A stretch of DNA of 64,000 bases from Nitzschia sp. DOCU1 (taxonomy: Eukaryota; Bacillariophyta; Bacillariophyceae; Bacillariales; Bacillariaceae), in NCBI GenBank assembly GCA_951394045.1, contig OX596000.1, positions 558,001-622,000 of the forward strand, read 5' to 3'. The notes under the pieces were generated by a model. It searched no databases and was not told the DNA's origin. It was given only the letters and a program-made list of their open reading frames with translations. The position numbers were made by a program, and so were the translations under genes. This document shows, piece after piece, positions 49,954 through 58,879 of the stretch. Within the stretch, counting starts at the first letter, position 1; every line of letters starts with the position of its first letter.

Positions 49954-51312
49954 TCACTCCTCAGTTTCTTCGGCGATATCGGCGAGAGCAGTCATTGCTT
50001 TTGCAAACTTCGACTCTTGTTTAGTCGTTGTAGTCGGCGTTGCTGGTTTCGAAGTTGTCGCGTTGCCTCCATCCTTTCCCTTTCCCAATCCTTTCTTCTC
50101 GCACTTGTCGGTCGAATGGCGGCACCACTTTTGATGATTGGCGCAGAACCACCATTGCTTGCCATCGACTGTCTTGTTTGTGGGTTCCCCAGCTTTGGGT
50201 TTGACGGACACCCACGCAGGCATGTCGGACTTCTTCTTCTTGTTGTTGCCTTTGGCCTTGCCGGCTTTGTTGTCATTGCTTTCAGTCGTTCTAGACTTGC
50301 CGGCAGTTCTCTGTTGACCTTGGAGTCGTTTCAGAGTGGCCTCGAGCACCATAATCTTTTCTTCTTCCGAAGATGGTGCGTTCCACTGGTTCTTTTCGAC
50401 TAGCACCTCGTACTTGTTTTTGGCCAATGCCATGAGAGTGCTTGGAGTGATCGCCGTGGTTCCATCCTCGTATTCCTCTTCTTTCTTCTCGATGTAGGCA
50501 ATGAATCGTTTGTCGCTTGCGGCGTGATAGCCTTTGAACAAATTTACCAAAAGGTCGTTTGTGATCTCGCCTCGCGCGGCTAAAGCATCCACAAGTCCTT
50601 TTACGTACAGATTCAGCTTGCCTATGTCGTTGCCTATGGTAGGTAGGTAGGTATCCAGAGAGGAGAGTTGAGTCCTGATGTGTGCGGTTGTTGCGTTCGT
50701 GTCGATGCTTGATTCCCGTATGACCACTTTGAGTAGGAGAATTCCCACGCCCTTGTTGCTGACAGTGTACTCGTCCTTGTATGCTGCTATCTTGTTGCGA
50801 CCCGATGCATTTAAGCTGTTCATGATGCAGTTGTACGCTTGCACGGAGTCTTGAGCAGCTCGATTCTGAGCGTTGACGTAGACTTGTGCACACTGATGCA
50901 GGTAGTCGAGGGTGTACTCTCCGTAGTGATTGAGGAAATTGGATGCTGGTCCGATTGGATTGTTGGGATCTTCAGGGATTGCTAGGAAGGAGTCGTCCCA
51001 TCCGTTGATAGCTGCTCGTCCGCCTTTCCTGTTGAGGAAATCCTTCATTCGTTCGGGAGAGCAGTCGAAGCCTTCTTCGTCGGATGAGTACATTGAGGAA
51101 GTTGCGGATGACCAAATCTTCATTCCCTCGGATGTCGTGTAGTCAAGCACATTCGCATGTGCGAGAGCTGGCGTGAGTGCAAACGTTGGCGCAGCGATGT
51201 TTTGCTGAGCTGGCGGCCCCGCTGGGGGGACCGCTGGTGGCACGACCGGAGGCGGTACTATCGGTGGTATCATTGGTGGAACCACTGGAGGAACCTGAAG
51301 GTTGGCGGCCAT
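49954..51312 (-). CDS. gag: Copia gag protein
   Basis: 452 residues, ATG start 58 bp inside the 5' LTR, ending in TGA at 49954-49956. A Pro/Val-rich N-terminus (PPVVPPMIPPIVPP) is followed by a helical capsid-like region and a lysine-rich linker. WFCANHQKWCRHSTDKC is a C-x3-H-type zinc-knuckle variant seen in diatom copia gag proteins. It packages the RNA into virus-like particles. It is in the same frame as pol, separated by one stop codon. Confidence 0.9.
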   Translation of the reverse strand: MAANLQVPPVVPPMIPPIVPPPVVPPAVPPAGPPAQQNIAAPTFALTPALAHANVLDYTTSEGMKIWSSATSSMYSSDEEGFDCSPERMKDFLNRKGGRAAINGWDDSFLAIPEDPNNPIGPASNFLNHYGEYTLDYLHQCAQVYVNAQNRAAQDSVQAYNCIMNSLNASGRNKIAAYKDEYTVSNKGVGILLLKVVIRESSIDTNATTAHIRTQLSSLDTYLPTIGNDIGKLNLYVKGLVDALAARGEITNDLLVNLFKGYHAASDKRFIAYIEKKEEEYEDGTTAITPSTLMALAKNKYEVLVEKNQWNAPSSEEEKIMVLEATLKRLQGQQRTAGKSRTTESNDNKAGKAKGNNKKKKSDMPAWVSVKPKAGEPTNKTVDGKQWWFCANHQKWCRHSTDKCEKKGLGKGKDGGNATTSKPATPTTTTKQESKFAKAMTALADIAEETEE

Positions 51313-51355
51313 TGTAGCTGATGATTAACTGTTGAAGAACTTGTATGTCTCTTAT

Positions 51356-51369
51356 GCGCAGAGGAAGCG
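51356..51369 (-). other. Probable primer-binding site (initiator tRNA-Met D-arm type)
   Basis: In element sense CGCTTCCTCTGCGC abuts the 5' LTR. It is complementary to GCGCAGAGGAAGCG, which resembles the D-arm of eukaryotic initiator tRNA-Met (commonly GCGCAGYGGAAGCG) with one difference. Copia elements often use an internal tRNA-iMet fragment. The exact primer is inferred. Confidence 0.5.
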
Positions 51370-51680
51370 TGTTGAAATCTACGATGACCGGTACTGGCTA
51401 ATCGTAAAAAGAGCTCAAATAACTTGTGGTTGTGTTGCAGTGTGTTGATTCTGAAACTTATGAGCACTAACAGTGCGTAAACTAAATGTATGCTGTCGAG
51501 ATAGACAGCTGATGTACTCTGATTTGTATCGTACTTAGTGCCATCTCCATGCCTTCTCCTCGTTGGAGTCAGCACGTGGCTGTTCGGAGTGAACGTTGCA
51601 CTTCCCTATACGATTGCGTCATCACGCTGATGACGTCGTGAAGAGCGATCCTTGACCACCAGATTTACCGTATTTGAACA
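51370..51680 (-). repeat. 5' LTR
   Basis: 311 bp, otherwise matching the 3' LTR. It carries the promoter of the element and a second copy of the CRE-like palindrome (51617-51635). Confidence 0.96.
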
Positions 51681-52531
51681 GGAACGTAGTCTTTCAAAAT
51701 GGTGGTAGTTGTCGTTGTCGTCGTTGTCTACGAATGGCAGCAAAGAGTCGCCTATTTTTTGGCGGTCTGCTACTACTGCTACTGCAAGTTCAAAGCTACT
51801 GTGCTGCAAGAATGAAATACGATACCCGCCCGTGGTTTCATTCTTTTACCAGTGTCTTGGGTGGTGTGCTCGCAGAAAAACACAGACGACGGCGAACAAA
51901 GCGCGGGTCCTGCGCCGCGTGCATGTGGATAGAGCGATCCAACAAGAATCACGCCACGCCACAACATATGGCCTTAAAAAAATAGTGACGGGCCATTGAA
52001 AATTTGGGAACCTCCGATGACGGGCTCGCTGGAATTTTTTGAAATTCTCGTAGATATGTCGTGTGTGTGTCGTAACACATGGTCAAGAACAGGATCCCGC
52101 CCGACAAATTTGGGCTCGGCAAAGGGAGTCGACTGGCGCGAAAATGGACTGTTGCGGACTACGGACAGACGAAGACGGACGTTGGATTGGATTGATTGAT
52201 TCATTGGACTAGAATTACACAAACGGACTGACTAAGGACAGACCGACGGTCATCGTGATCCCCAAAAAGTGAAAAGATACACGCTCGAAAGAGATGTGAG
52301 CCCGAGTAAAGTTCTTTAGCCAGTCTTTCTGCCTTTTACATCCTATCACCACCATCATCATCAAAAAGTCTGATAGATATAGACAGGGAAAGCTAGCTAC
52401 CTCTTGTTGAGAGGGTTCTATCATTGTTCCCTTGATAGGATTGCCGTTTGGGAAGAACGACAGCACCAGAGTCGATCCAAGTGGTCTTGAGCAGTCGACG
52501 ATCACACCCCATTGCCTGTTCACCGCAAACC
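51681..52531. other. Displaced upstream region of the armadillo gene and promoter of the next gene
   Basis: Before the copia insertion this stretch was contiguous with 45426, so it should contain the original armadillo promoter as well as that of the gene at 52532. Frames of 60-100 codons exist but none is supported. Confidence 0.5.
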
Positions 52532-53533
52532 ATGACTATTCATCATCCGACGACGACGACGACGACGACGACGAGAATGTCACCCTTTCTTAGGTTTATT
52601 TCCATGTTTTTGTTTGTTACTGTCGCACATGCGACTGTGGATCGCAACCAGTATCTTTGTCGAATTTCGGCACAATCGTCCAATTGTACCATGTGTCAAG
52701 TCGTCTGCCAAGACAGCTGCTTTCAAAGTTATATTGATTGTGGCCCGGCTTTGACGACTTGTCAAACCATCAAGGCAGCTTGTGATCAAGCCTGTCAGGA
52801 TGACCAAGATTTGTGTCAATTGGTTTTGAATGCACCCACTGCCATGGATAGTTCAACAGTGGACAAGTCGAGTTTTCCTACCGATACGTGTCCTGAATTG
52901 GAGGTCTTACAAGCTTGTGCGGGTACAGATCTAGCTGGCTTATATGAAGGATCCTTTATTCCTGTGGCGGTACCATCCGAATGTCAAGGATCTACGGACA
53001 ATGAGGATTTGAGTTCCACGCTCAGTGGAGAAACGCCGTTGTACCGCAGTTTTCAGCCGGATTCTTTGGATGAAGATGCCAAACAATTTCGATATACTTA
53101 TCTCTACAAGTCGGGTAATGTCCGATGGACACTCAAACATAATGTTGTCTTGTTTTGTGATCCACCCCCCGAAGAGACAGATCAACTCTTGGTGGGTACG
53201 GGAGAATTCATTGCCGGTACAGGACAACCTCACTTGTCGACTGCATCGTCCATTTTGTGTACTGGCAAGAGCCCGAGTGGGCAGGCGTTTGCCGAAGAAA
53301 CAACCTTGGAATTGTGTTGTTTGACCACTGGAGAAGGAAATACAGATACCTGTGTCGAGGTGACGCAAGCTCCGAATGCGGCGCCGTCTGCCAAGACACC
53401 ATCGACCGATAATGGAGGATCAACAACTCCGCAAGTGTCTTCTTCGGCCACAAGCAGTAAATTTTGGTTGTTTCATTCATCACTTTGGTCGGTAGTTTTG
53501 TTGGTGGCAATTTCATGGTTCCAGCATTGCTGA
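52532..53533 (+). CDS. Cysteine-rich secreted protein, possibly GPI-anchored
   Basis: Start ATG 52532 (333 residues) or ATG 52577. The choice matters because a (ACG)n microsatellite encodes a poly-Thr run between them, and the signal peptide (FLRFISMFLFVTVAHA) begins after the second ATG, which I favour as more natural. The mature part has many cysteines, dense in the first 90 residues (CTMCQVVCQDSC, CGPALTTCQTIKAACDQACQ). A Thr/Ser/Pro-rich linker and a terminal hydrophobic helix (WSVVLLVAISWF) with almost no cytosolic tail suggest a GPI signal. The family is not recognised. Confidence 0.75.
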   Translation: MTIHHPTTTTTTTTRMSPFLRFISMFLFVTVAHATVDRNQYLCRISAQSSNCTMCQVVCQDSCFQSYIDCGPALTTCQTIKAACDQACQDDQDLCQLVLNAPTAMDSSTVDKSSFPTDTCPELEVLQACAGTDLAGLYEGSFIPVAVPSECQGSTDNEDLSSTLSGETPLYRSFQPDSLDEDAKQFRYTYLYKSGNVRWTLKHNVVLFCDPPPEETDQLLVGTGEFIAGTGQPHLSTASSILCTGKSPSGQAFAEETTLELCCLTTGEGNTDTCVEVTQAPNAAPSAKTPSTDNGGSTTPQVSSSATSSKFWLFHSSLWSVVLLVAISWFQHC

Positions 53534-53600
53534 TAATAGTGATTTCAGGGGGGGTTGCGGTATCTGTAGTTCAAATTTAAAGTAGTGTTCTATTAGTTCT

Positions 53601-55439
53601 CTATGGCATGTCTACTTCTACCGACAATTCGATGGTTTGATTAAGCATGATTCCGCCTGCATGTTCCCTTCGACAACCGTCTCCTTGGCAATTGCGCATG
53701 CGTTGGATTTTCCATTCGAGCGCTGCCATTAGTCTAGGTGAGACTTGTCCAACAATATTGTACATTTCATAGGGATCCTGATCCAAATCAAACAATTCTT
53801 GTTCGAGCGGTGGAAACGTTGCATTCCAATCATCTCGCGGTTCACGATACTCGACGTACTTGAAATTTCGAAGCAGATAATAGCCATTGGTATCGTCGTC
53901 CACCTGCGCTTCTTCTTCTGGTGTAGTCGTAGCATGAGTCGTCGGTCCACTGGGGTCGTCCTGCTGCTGATATGCCGCAAAGTCAAAGGAATACATCCAG
54001 TGCGTTGTACTAGTTCCAAGATCTTGTGCTCCGGATGACACCAAGCCGATGTCGTGGGACAGAATAGTTCGTAGCGCCAAAAAGGTGTGGTTAGAGGTGA
54101 CAACGGTATGGTTGTAGCGAGTGGGTGATCCTAAGGTGAAGTAGTCAAGCAACAGGGACGACGACGACGAGGTAATACAACTGTCGTCGTAGTCACCATA
54201 CAAAATACACGACGCCAAATTGATTCCATCCATTGTCGCGGGTACAGCATTGCTGGTTGAATCTTGGGATGCTAGCCCCAGCAGCGTTGGCATGAGATTG
54301 ACATGGGTCGACAAGAGCGCCGACGTCGTATTGGGTTCCAGGCCTGGTCCTCGCATCATCATTGGAACTCGTACATCGTTTTCGTATGGATGCCACTTGC
54401 CCATGGGCATTCGGAATTGTCCCAGTCGAAATCCATTGTCACTGGTAAACATGACATAGGTATTATTCAAAATGGGATCGACCAATCGCATCAAGTCCTC
54501 AACGAGGTCGTCTACACTCATTAACGTCTTGAGGCGAGATACGTAGAGAGCGTCTACTTTCGTTGCTTCCTCTTCTGTCAAGGGCAGCTGATTGCGGACA
54601 ATCCAATGATGATCCAGGGCAGAATAGTTGTAATTGGGAGTTCGTGGGGCCAGTTGTTCGGGAATGATGGTGGAATTATACCAAGGAGCCGGGATCGAGA
54701 CGGGAAAGCCGGGACCATCCAAAATATGGGGCGCCTTTACGGATATGATCGCGAAGAATGGTTTCGGAGGTTGTCCGTTGCTGTTGCTGTTTTCCATATG
54801 TCGTTGGATCCAAGCTAGACTAGCGTTTCCAATGATTGAAGTGGAGTAGCAAGGCATCCCGGTGGTGGCCGAACAATTGTCAAAGTGAACTGACTGGGGT
54901 TCTCTTGCACCTATCGTTCCGACGAAAAAGATAGGATCATAATAATCACCATCATCATTGATGAACATTTCATCCACTCCCTCTGGCATGAAATCGGTAG
55001 GATTTGCGCCATTCAGATGCTTGCCAAAGATTCCGACCGTGTAGTTGAGGCGTTGAAAGTGTTGCGCAAAGTAATCTCGCTGGTAAAAAGGATGCGAGGG
55101 ATCCGAAGTGACGTCGACATGCATGCATCCTGATCCAGAGTCAAGACTTGGCAATCGTAAATTGTGAAACATTTTTCCAGTCAAAAACTCAGCTCGTGAT
55201 GGGCAACAGACGGGCGTCTGCACGAACCAGTTGGTGAACGTCTTGCCTTGTTCTCCAAGCAATTTCCGTGTTCGTTGGAGGGTCGACGCGTGGGTTCCTC
55301 CCAGGGTCCAATCGAGGTCGTCGGTAAGAACAATGACAAAGTTTGGAGGTGATGATGATGGATTCGCTGCATTGGCGAGTGAATGAGTCGCTATAAGTGC
55401 CATCACCAATATCCACCTGCTCCATTGCTGCCGTGCCAT
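53601..55439 (-). CDS. Secreted sulfatase (copy 2, inverted)
   Basis: Single exon, 612 residues from ATG 55439, where a signal peptide begins (WILVMALIATHSLANA); the frame is open to 55622 without homology. It is very similar to the 37554 gene over its full length, with the same TPVCCPSRAEFLTGK formylglycine site, VLTDDLDW, and FTSDNGFRLGQFRMPMGK. It differs mostly in the variable loop before the C-terminal block, where insertions and deletions accumulate. Its last 80 codons are nearly identical to the fragment at 39548-39798. It acts on sulfate esters in the secretory route or outside. Confidence 0.95.
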   Translation of the reverse strand: MARQQWSRWILVMALIATHSLANAANPSSSPPNFVIVLTDDLDWTLGGTHASTLQRTRKLLGEQGKTFTNWFVQTPVCCPSRAEFLTGKMFHNLRLPSLDSGSGCMHVDVTSDPSHPFYQRDYFAQHFQRLNYTVGIFGKHLNGANPTDFMPEGVDEMFINDDGDYYDPIFFVGTIGAREPQSVHFDNCSATTGMPCYSTSIIGNASLAWIQRHMENSNSNGQPPKPFFAIISVKAPHILDGPGFPVSIPAPWYNSTIIPEQLAPRTPNYNYSALDHHWIVRNQLPLTEEEATKVDALYVSRLKTLMSVDDLVEDLMRLVDPILNNTYVMFTSDNGFRLGQFRMPMGKWHPYENDVRVPMMMRGPGLEPNTTSALLSTHVNLMPTLLGLASQDSTSNAVPATMDGINLASCILYGDYDDSCITSSSSSLLLDYFTLGSPTRYNHTVVTSNHTFLALRTILSHDIGLVSSGAQDLGTSTTHWMYSFDFAAYQQQDDPSGPTTHATTTPEEEAQVDDDTNGYYLLRNFKYVEYREPRDDWNATFPPLEQELFDLDQDPYEMYNIVGQVSPRLMAALEWKIQRMRNCQGDGCRREHAGGIMLNQTIELSVEVDMP

Positions 55440-56161
55440 GCTATACAACCCCACCATCTCTTCCAGCACCGTCGAAAGCTGTAAAGTTCGTGATTGCTTG
55501 ATGCTGCGGTCTGATTCAGAATCATGAAGGAAATGTAAAGAAGGAAGCGGCTTGTTCCCGTTGAACGAACTGCTTCTCACCATCAGATTGAGGGATCCGC
55601 GACTATGGGCCAAGATGGTCATCGACGATAGACGGAAATACGGCGTTTAGTTTGCAAAATCGGCAAGGGATGGCAAAATTGTGTGATACCTCGATTTATT
55701 TGGTTGCGAGTTTCCGTTCATGAGGGCATATATTTATCCCAGCATGCCGCTACCGGTATGGGTTGCAAAATTTTGCTACTGTGAAATGATAGTGTAGTAG
55801 CTAGTAGGAACTATAGCCTACGATGGTGCTAATAGAACTACTGCTAGAAACTATTGATTGATTCATCATCTACTCTTCGCGTTGATGATACACCCTGCCG
55901 ATGACGAGTAGGAGTCCACACGGGGAATGACCGTATCCAAATTGGAAGAAGTAGTATCACGGTCGAGCTGCAAGATCGTATTCGGGTGGATCGATTTCAA
56001 GTCGGATTGGTCAACACGTAGGTTACCACCGTCGCCGCTGGCCGCAAAAAGACTGGCTCTGCCATCGACACAATGACGGGACCTTTGGACGAGGTGAATC
56101 ATAAAAGGATGTCCTTTTACTTTGCATGTTCTAGTAGTAGTAGATAAACTCTTTTTATATC
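55440..56161. other. Divergent promoter region
   Basis: Between the sulfatase (minus) and the cyclophilin-like gene (plus). A TATA-like TTTTTATAT lies just before the ATG at 56162. There is no supported gene. Confidence 0.45.
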
Positions 56162-57019
56162 ATGTCTCGATTCTTTCAAGATGTCGATGCTCGTATGCGA
56201 CGTGCCGTTCAGCAGGAGAATCGAAGTTTATCGTCCAGTCTGTCGACAGACAAAAAAGCCAAGCCCTCATCTCAAGGCAAATGCGGTTTACTGTTGATCA
56301 TGTTGTCACCCATGCTTTTCATTTTGCTGATTTTATATGTCCTCAACATGTACAATGCCATGGTTGCCTACGATCAACAACAGCAACAAAAACTCTTACA
56401 ACAAGCTCAAGTCGAAGACCAGGAACGCCGTCAACAACAAGAACAACAAATGCTTCGAAAACGACAAGCCGATGTCGCACGAATATCTGCTCGCAGCAGC
56501 AGTCAAACATTGGTACTCACAACAGAATTAGGTCCCATTAGGATTGGATTACGTCCTGACTTGTCTCAAGGTTCGGTCGATTACATTCACAAACTGGTCG
56601 AATCGGGAGTCTGTCGACGATGCAACTTTTATCGAGCGGAAAAGCCTGGAATTTTACAAGGCGTCATGGCCAATAAGGATATTCCCACTAATGAAGTCTT
56701 GGGACCGTGTCCATCAGATTCTGCCCAGAAAGTAGAAAATGATTGTCCCGAATGGGATCCTGACTGTGGTTGTCATGGACCTGTCATGACACGAGGAGGT
56801 GTCGCCTGGGCGGGGGGAGATCCAGGAGGTCCCGACTTTTTTATTGATGCGTATAAAAATCCTGCCAAATGGTGGGGGACGCAACATACCAACTTTGGGT
56901 TTATTGAGGATCCGGCTAGTATGGCAATTGTTGATCAAATATTGAATCTACCAGTCAAGAAAAGTGGCGGTATGAGTTACTTGAATGATCACATACCCTT
57001 TTCAATGACTATAGAGTAA
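56162..57019 (+). CDS. Type II membrane protein with cyclophilin-like domain
   Basis: 285 residues, single exon. A short basic cytosolic tail, then a strong membrane helix (LLLIMLSPMLFILLILYVL, about residues 43-62), a Gln/Arg-rich coiled-coil stem (about 70-105), and a luminal domain from LVLTTELGPIRIGLRPDLS. The latter follows the cyclophilin fold: VDYIHKLVESG, NFYRAE, GILQGVM, RGGVAWAGGDPGGPDFFI, HTNFGFIEDPASMAIVDQI. The catalytic Arg and the F-M-Q-G-G block of active isomerases are not conserved (GILQGV), so prolyl isomerase activity is doubtful. It has two internal Cys clusters (CRRC and CPEWDPDCGC). It is a probable Golgi resident. Confidence 0.82.
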   Translation: MSRFFQDVDARMRRAVQQENRSLSSSLSTDKKAKPSSQGKCGLLLIMLSPMLFILLILYVLNMYNAMVAYDQQQQQKLLQQAQVEDQERRQQQEQQMLRKRQADVARISARSSSQTLVLTTELGPIRIGLRPDLSQGSVDYIHKLVESGVCRRCNFYRAEKPGILQGVMANKDIPTNEVLGPCPSDSAQKVENDCPEWDPDCGCHGPVMTRGGVAWAGGDPGGPDFFIDAYKNPAKWWGTQHTNFGFIEDPASMAIVDQILNLPVKKSGGMSYLNDHIPFSMTIE

Positions 57020-57243
57020 TAGTTTGCTTGTTATAGTAGATTTGGACTAGTTTACAGAAGAATGATGATTTGCTGTTCATAGTGACTACTAGCAGGAGGA
57101 GGTCCACAAATCGCAAGAGTTGCTCGATTCCCAGAGAATACTTGATGAAGCTAATGAATACCTTGAAGAATATTGTGACATGCAATGTCGTCAACTGATC
57201 CGATTCTCCTACATTGCTACGGAGCCATAGTGGTCGTACCTTT

Positions 57244-58263
57244 TCAATAATACTTTGCCAGTGGACCGCCAGGAAGGATGCAAATAGTAGGCGGTTCAAA
57301 GTCAAAGAGATAGTAGTCGATTGCATAGAATTCACACAGCTCCAAGATTGTCTGATCCTTGAGCAAATCTCGTCGCGCCGGAAACTTTTCAGCTTTGATC
57401 TGATTTGAACTGGCATCTCGGCCCTTGACATCGGGAAAGTCATGAAAACCCGTCATCTCTAGTACCGGTCGTAGCTCCGATAAATCGCCGACAATTGTCA
57501 CGTGATTGTCAATCACCCCATATTCATTGATCATAAAGTTTGCCATGGGATGAGCATGTGTATGGCAAGTAAGCTCCGGTTTAGGGAATGTAAAGTCGCG
57601 AACTTCATTCAAAAAGGCTCGCACTCTGAAATCATAGTCACGGTCCAGCCAGTTCAAAACGGTATGATGCTCCATGCCTTCATACTCGATACTGTGCTCT
57701 AGCTGTCGAAAACCACATTCTGCCCACGCTGACAACATGCGATCGATAGGATCTCGAACAAATGCAACCCATTCTCGGTTTTGCACTTGCGTCTCATTCA
57801 GCCTCCATTGCGCGTCGCCAACAAGGCTAGCAACGGAGGTTCCTCCACACTTCCAAATGTGCAGAAACGCATGGGTATCAGAGACAAGGATAGCCGCATA
57901 AACATCAAGTTTCGATTGAAATCGAATCATTGGGTCAAATTTAGAGACGATGCTGTCCTTGCGTGCCAAGAACTTTCGTTGATGTTGAGCCGAACGTTCC
58001 GCCGCCCCTTTTACCATGTGATCGTAGTATACATTATTTTCTGGGATAGGGAAGTCCTCTTTGTAAATGCTTTGAAAGTATGCTCCATTTGTATCATGAC
58101 TCTGCCCTGGTGCTCTCAAACTGGTCGTCAGTGAGTCTGACAAAATGGCATGTGACGTTTGTGTGCTGACATACAAAATGATCAGCACCGAGACGGCCAT
58201 GTAGGCCATCAACGCGAATCTTGTAAACCATCGACACATTGCTTGGATGAAGATGAATTTCAT
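57244..58263 (-). CDS. Golgi-type carbohydrate sulfotransferase (tandem copy 1)
   Basis: 339 residues from ATG 58263 (the upstream TTG start is rejected). A short tail and membrane helix (LMAYMAVSVLIILYV) make it type II. The PAPS-binding 5'-phosphosulfate loop is FLHIWKCGGTSVASL; the 3'-phosphate motif is FVRDPIDRMLSAWAEC, with Arg and Ser in the expected places. Late conserved blocks are CHTHAHPMANFM, IVGDLSEL and LCEFYAIDYYLFDF. It transfers sulfate from PAPS to a glycan. Head-to-tail with its paralogue at 58880, it neighbours two sulfatases. Confidence 0.88.
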   Translation of the reverse strand: MKFIFIQAMCRWFTRFALMAYMAVSVLIILYVSTQTSHAILSDSLTTSLRAPGQSHDTNGAYFQSIYKEDFPIPENNVYYDHMVKGAAERSAQHQRKFLARKDSIVSKFDPMIRFQSKLDVYAAILVSDTHAFLHIWKCGGTSVASLVGDAQWRLNETQVQNREWVAFVRDPIDRMLSAWAECGFRQLEHSIEYEGMEHHTVLNWLDRDYDFRVRAFLNEVRDFTFPKPELTCHTHAHPMANFMINEYGVIDNHVTIVGDLSELRPVLEMTGFHDFPDVKGRDASSNQIKAEKFPARRDLLKDQTILELCEFYAIDYYLFDFEPPTICILPGGPLAKYY

Positions 58264-58879
58264 AGAGACATTCGAAGAGGCTGCCTTGTTGATGTACAAT
58301 GTGTGCTCCCTGTGCGTAACTGCTCCAATGATGATGATGCCGATGAAGATGACGACGATCCACCTGGTGTCTCATTCGAACGTTTGATTCCAAGGGTTGA
58401 TCGCACGCGTGCGCACGTCCAACAGTCAACAAATAAAAAATTATTAAGTATTGTAGTTTGTATATAAACGAAAAACGCCGGGCGGCATACCTTGGGGAGT
58501 GAACTCGAATAAGTCGTCCACTTTGATCCGTAGTCCCCGTTTGCAGGTGTCTCATCAAAAGTAGCGGATGGGTCCCTTAGTTTAGAGCCACGGACAACCA
58601 GATCCAGAGCCGAGTCCTACCTATAATATGGGCCGACGGTACAAATGCCTCCCGTTATTAAAATAGAGCAGTCAACTTACAAAAGCAAGCATCGAGATAT
58701 TGCAAATCGACTATTGATCGGCCAGTCAGAAGTCCGGGCGAGAGTTGCTGAGGGGACTTGTTGAAATCACTGATGCTGTGCATAAGATTGCTAACAAGAA
58801 TTTGGAAAATGTAGTAGATCACTAGATTTTAAAAACTATGAGAAGAAGGTCTTGAACATAGTGACAGAGTGCTAATATT
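58264..58879. other. Spacer between the two sulfotransferases
   Basis: Presumably the promoter of the first copy and terminator of the second. No gene is supported. Confidence 0.4.

Larger units (their letters stand above)
45427..51680 (-). mobile_element. Ty1/copia (CoDi-like) LTR retrotransposon, full length, 6,254 bp
   Basis: Two LTRs of 312 and 311 bp, TG...CA ends, primer-binding and polypurine sites, gag and pol in order (protease, integrase, reverse transcriptase, RNase H). It is flanked by GGAACG at 45421-45426 and 51681-51686, a 6-bp (or 5-bp, depending on boundary choice) target duplication. The LTRs differ by a single-base indel as far as read, so the insertion is recent. It is transcribed leftwards. 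Confidence 0.96.
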
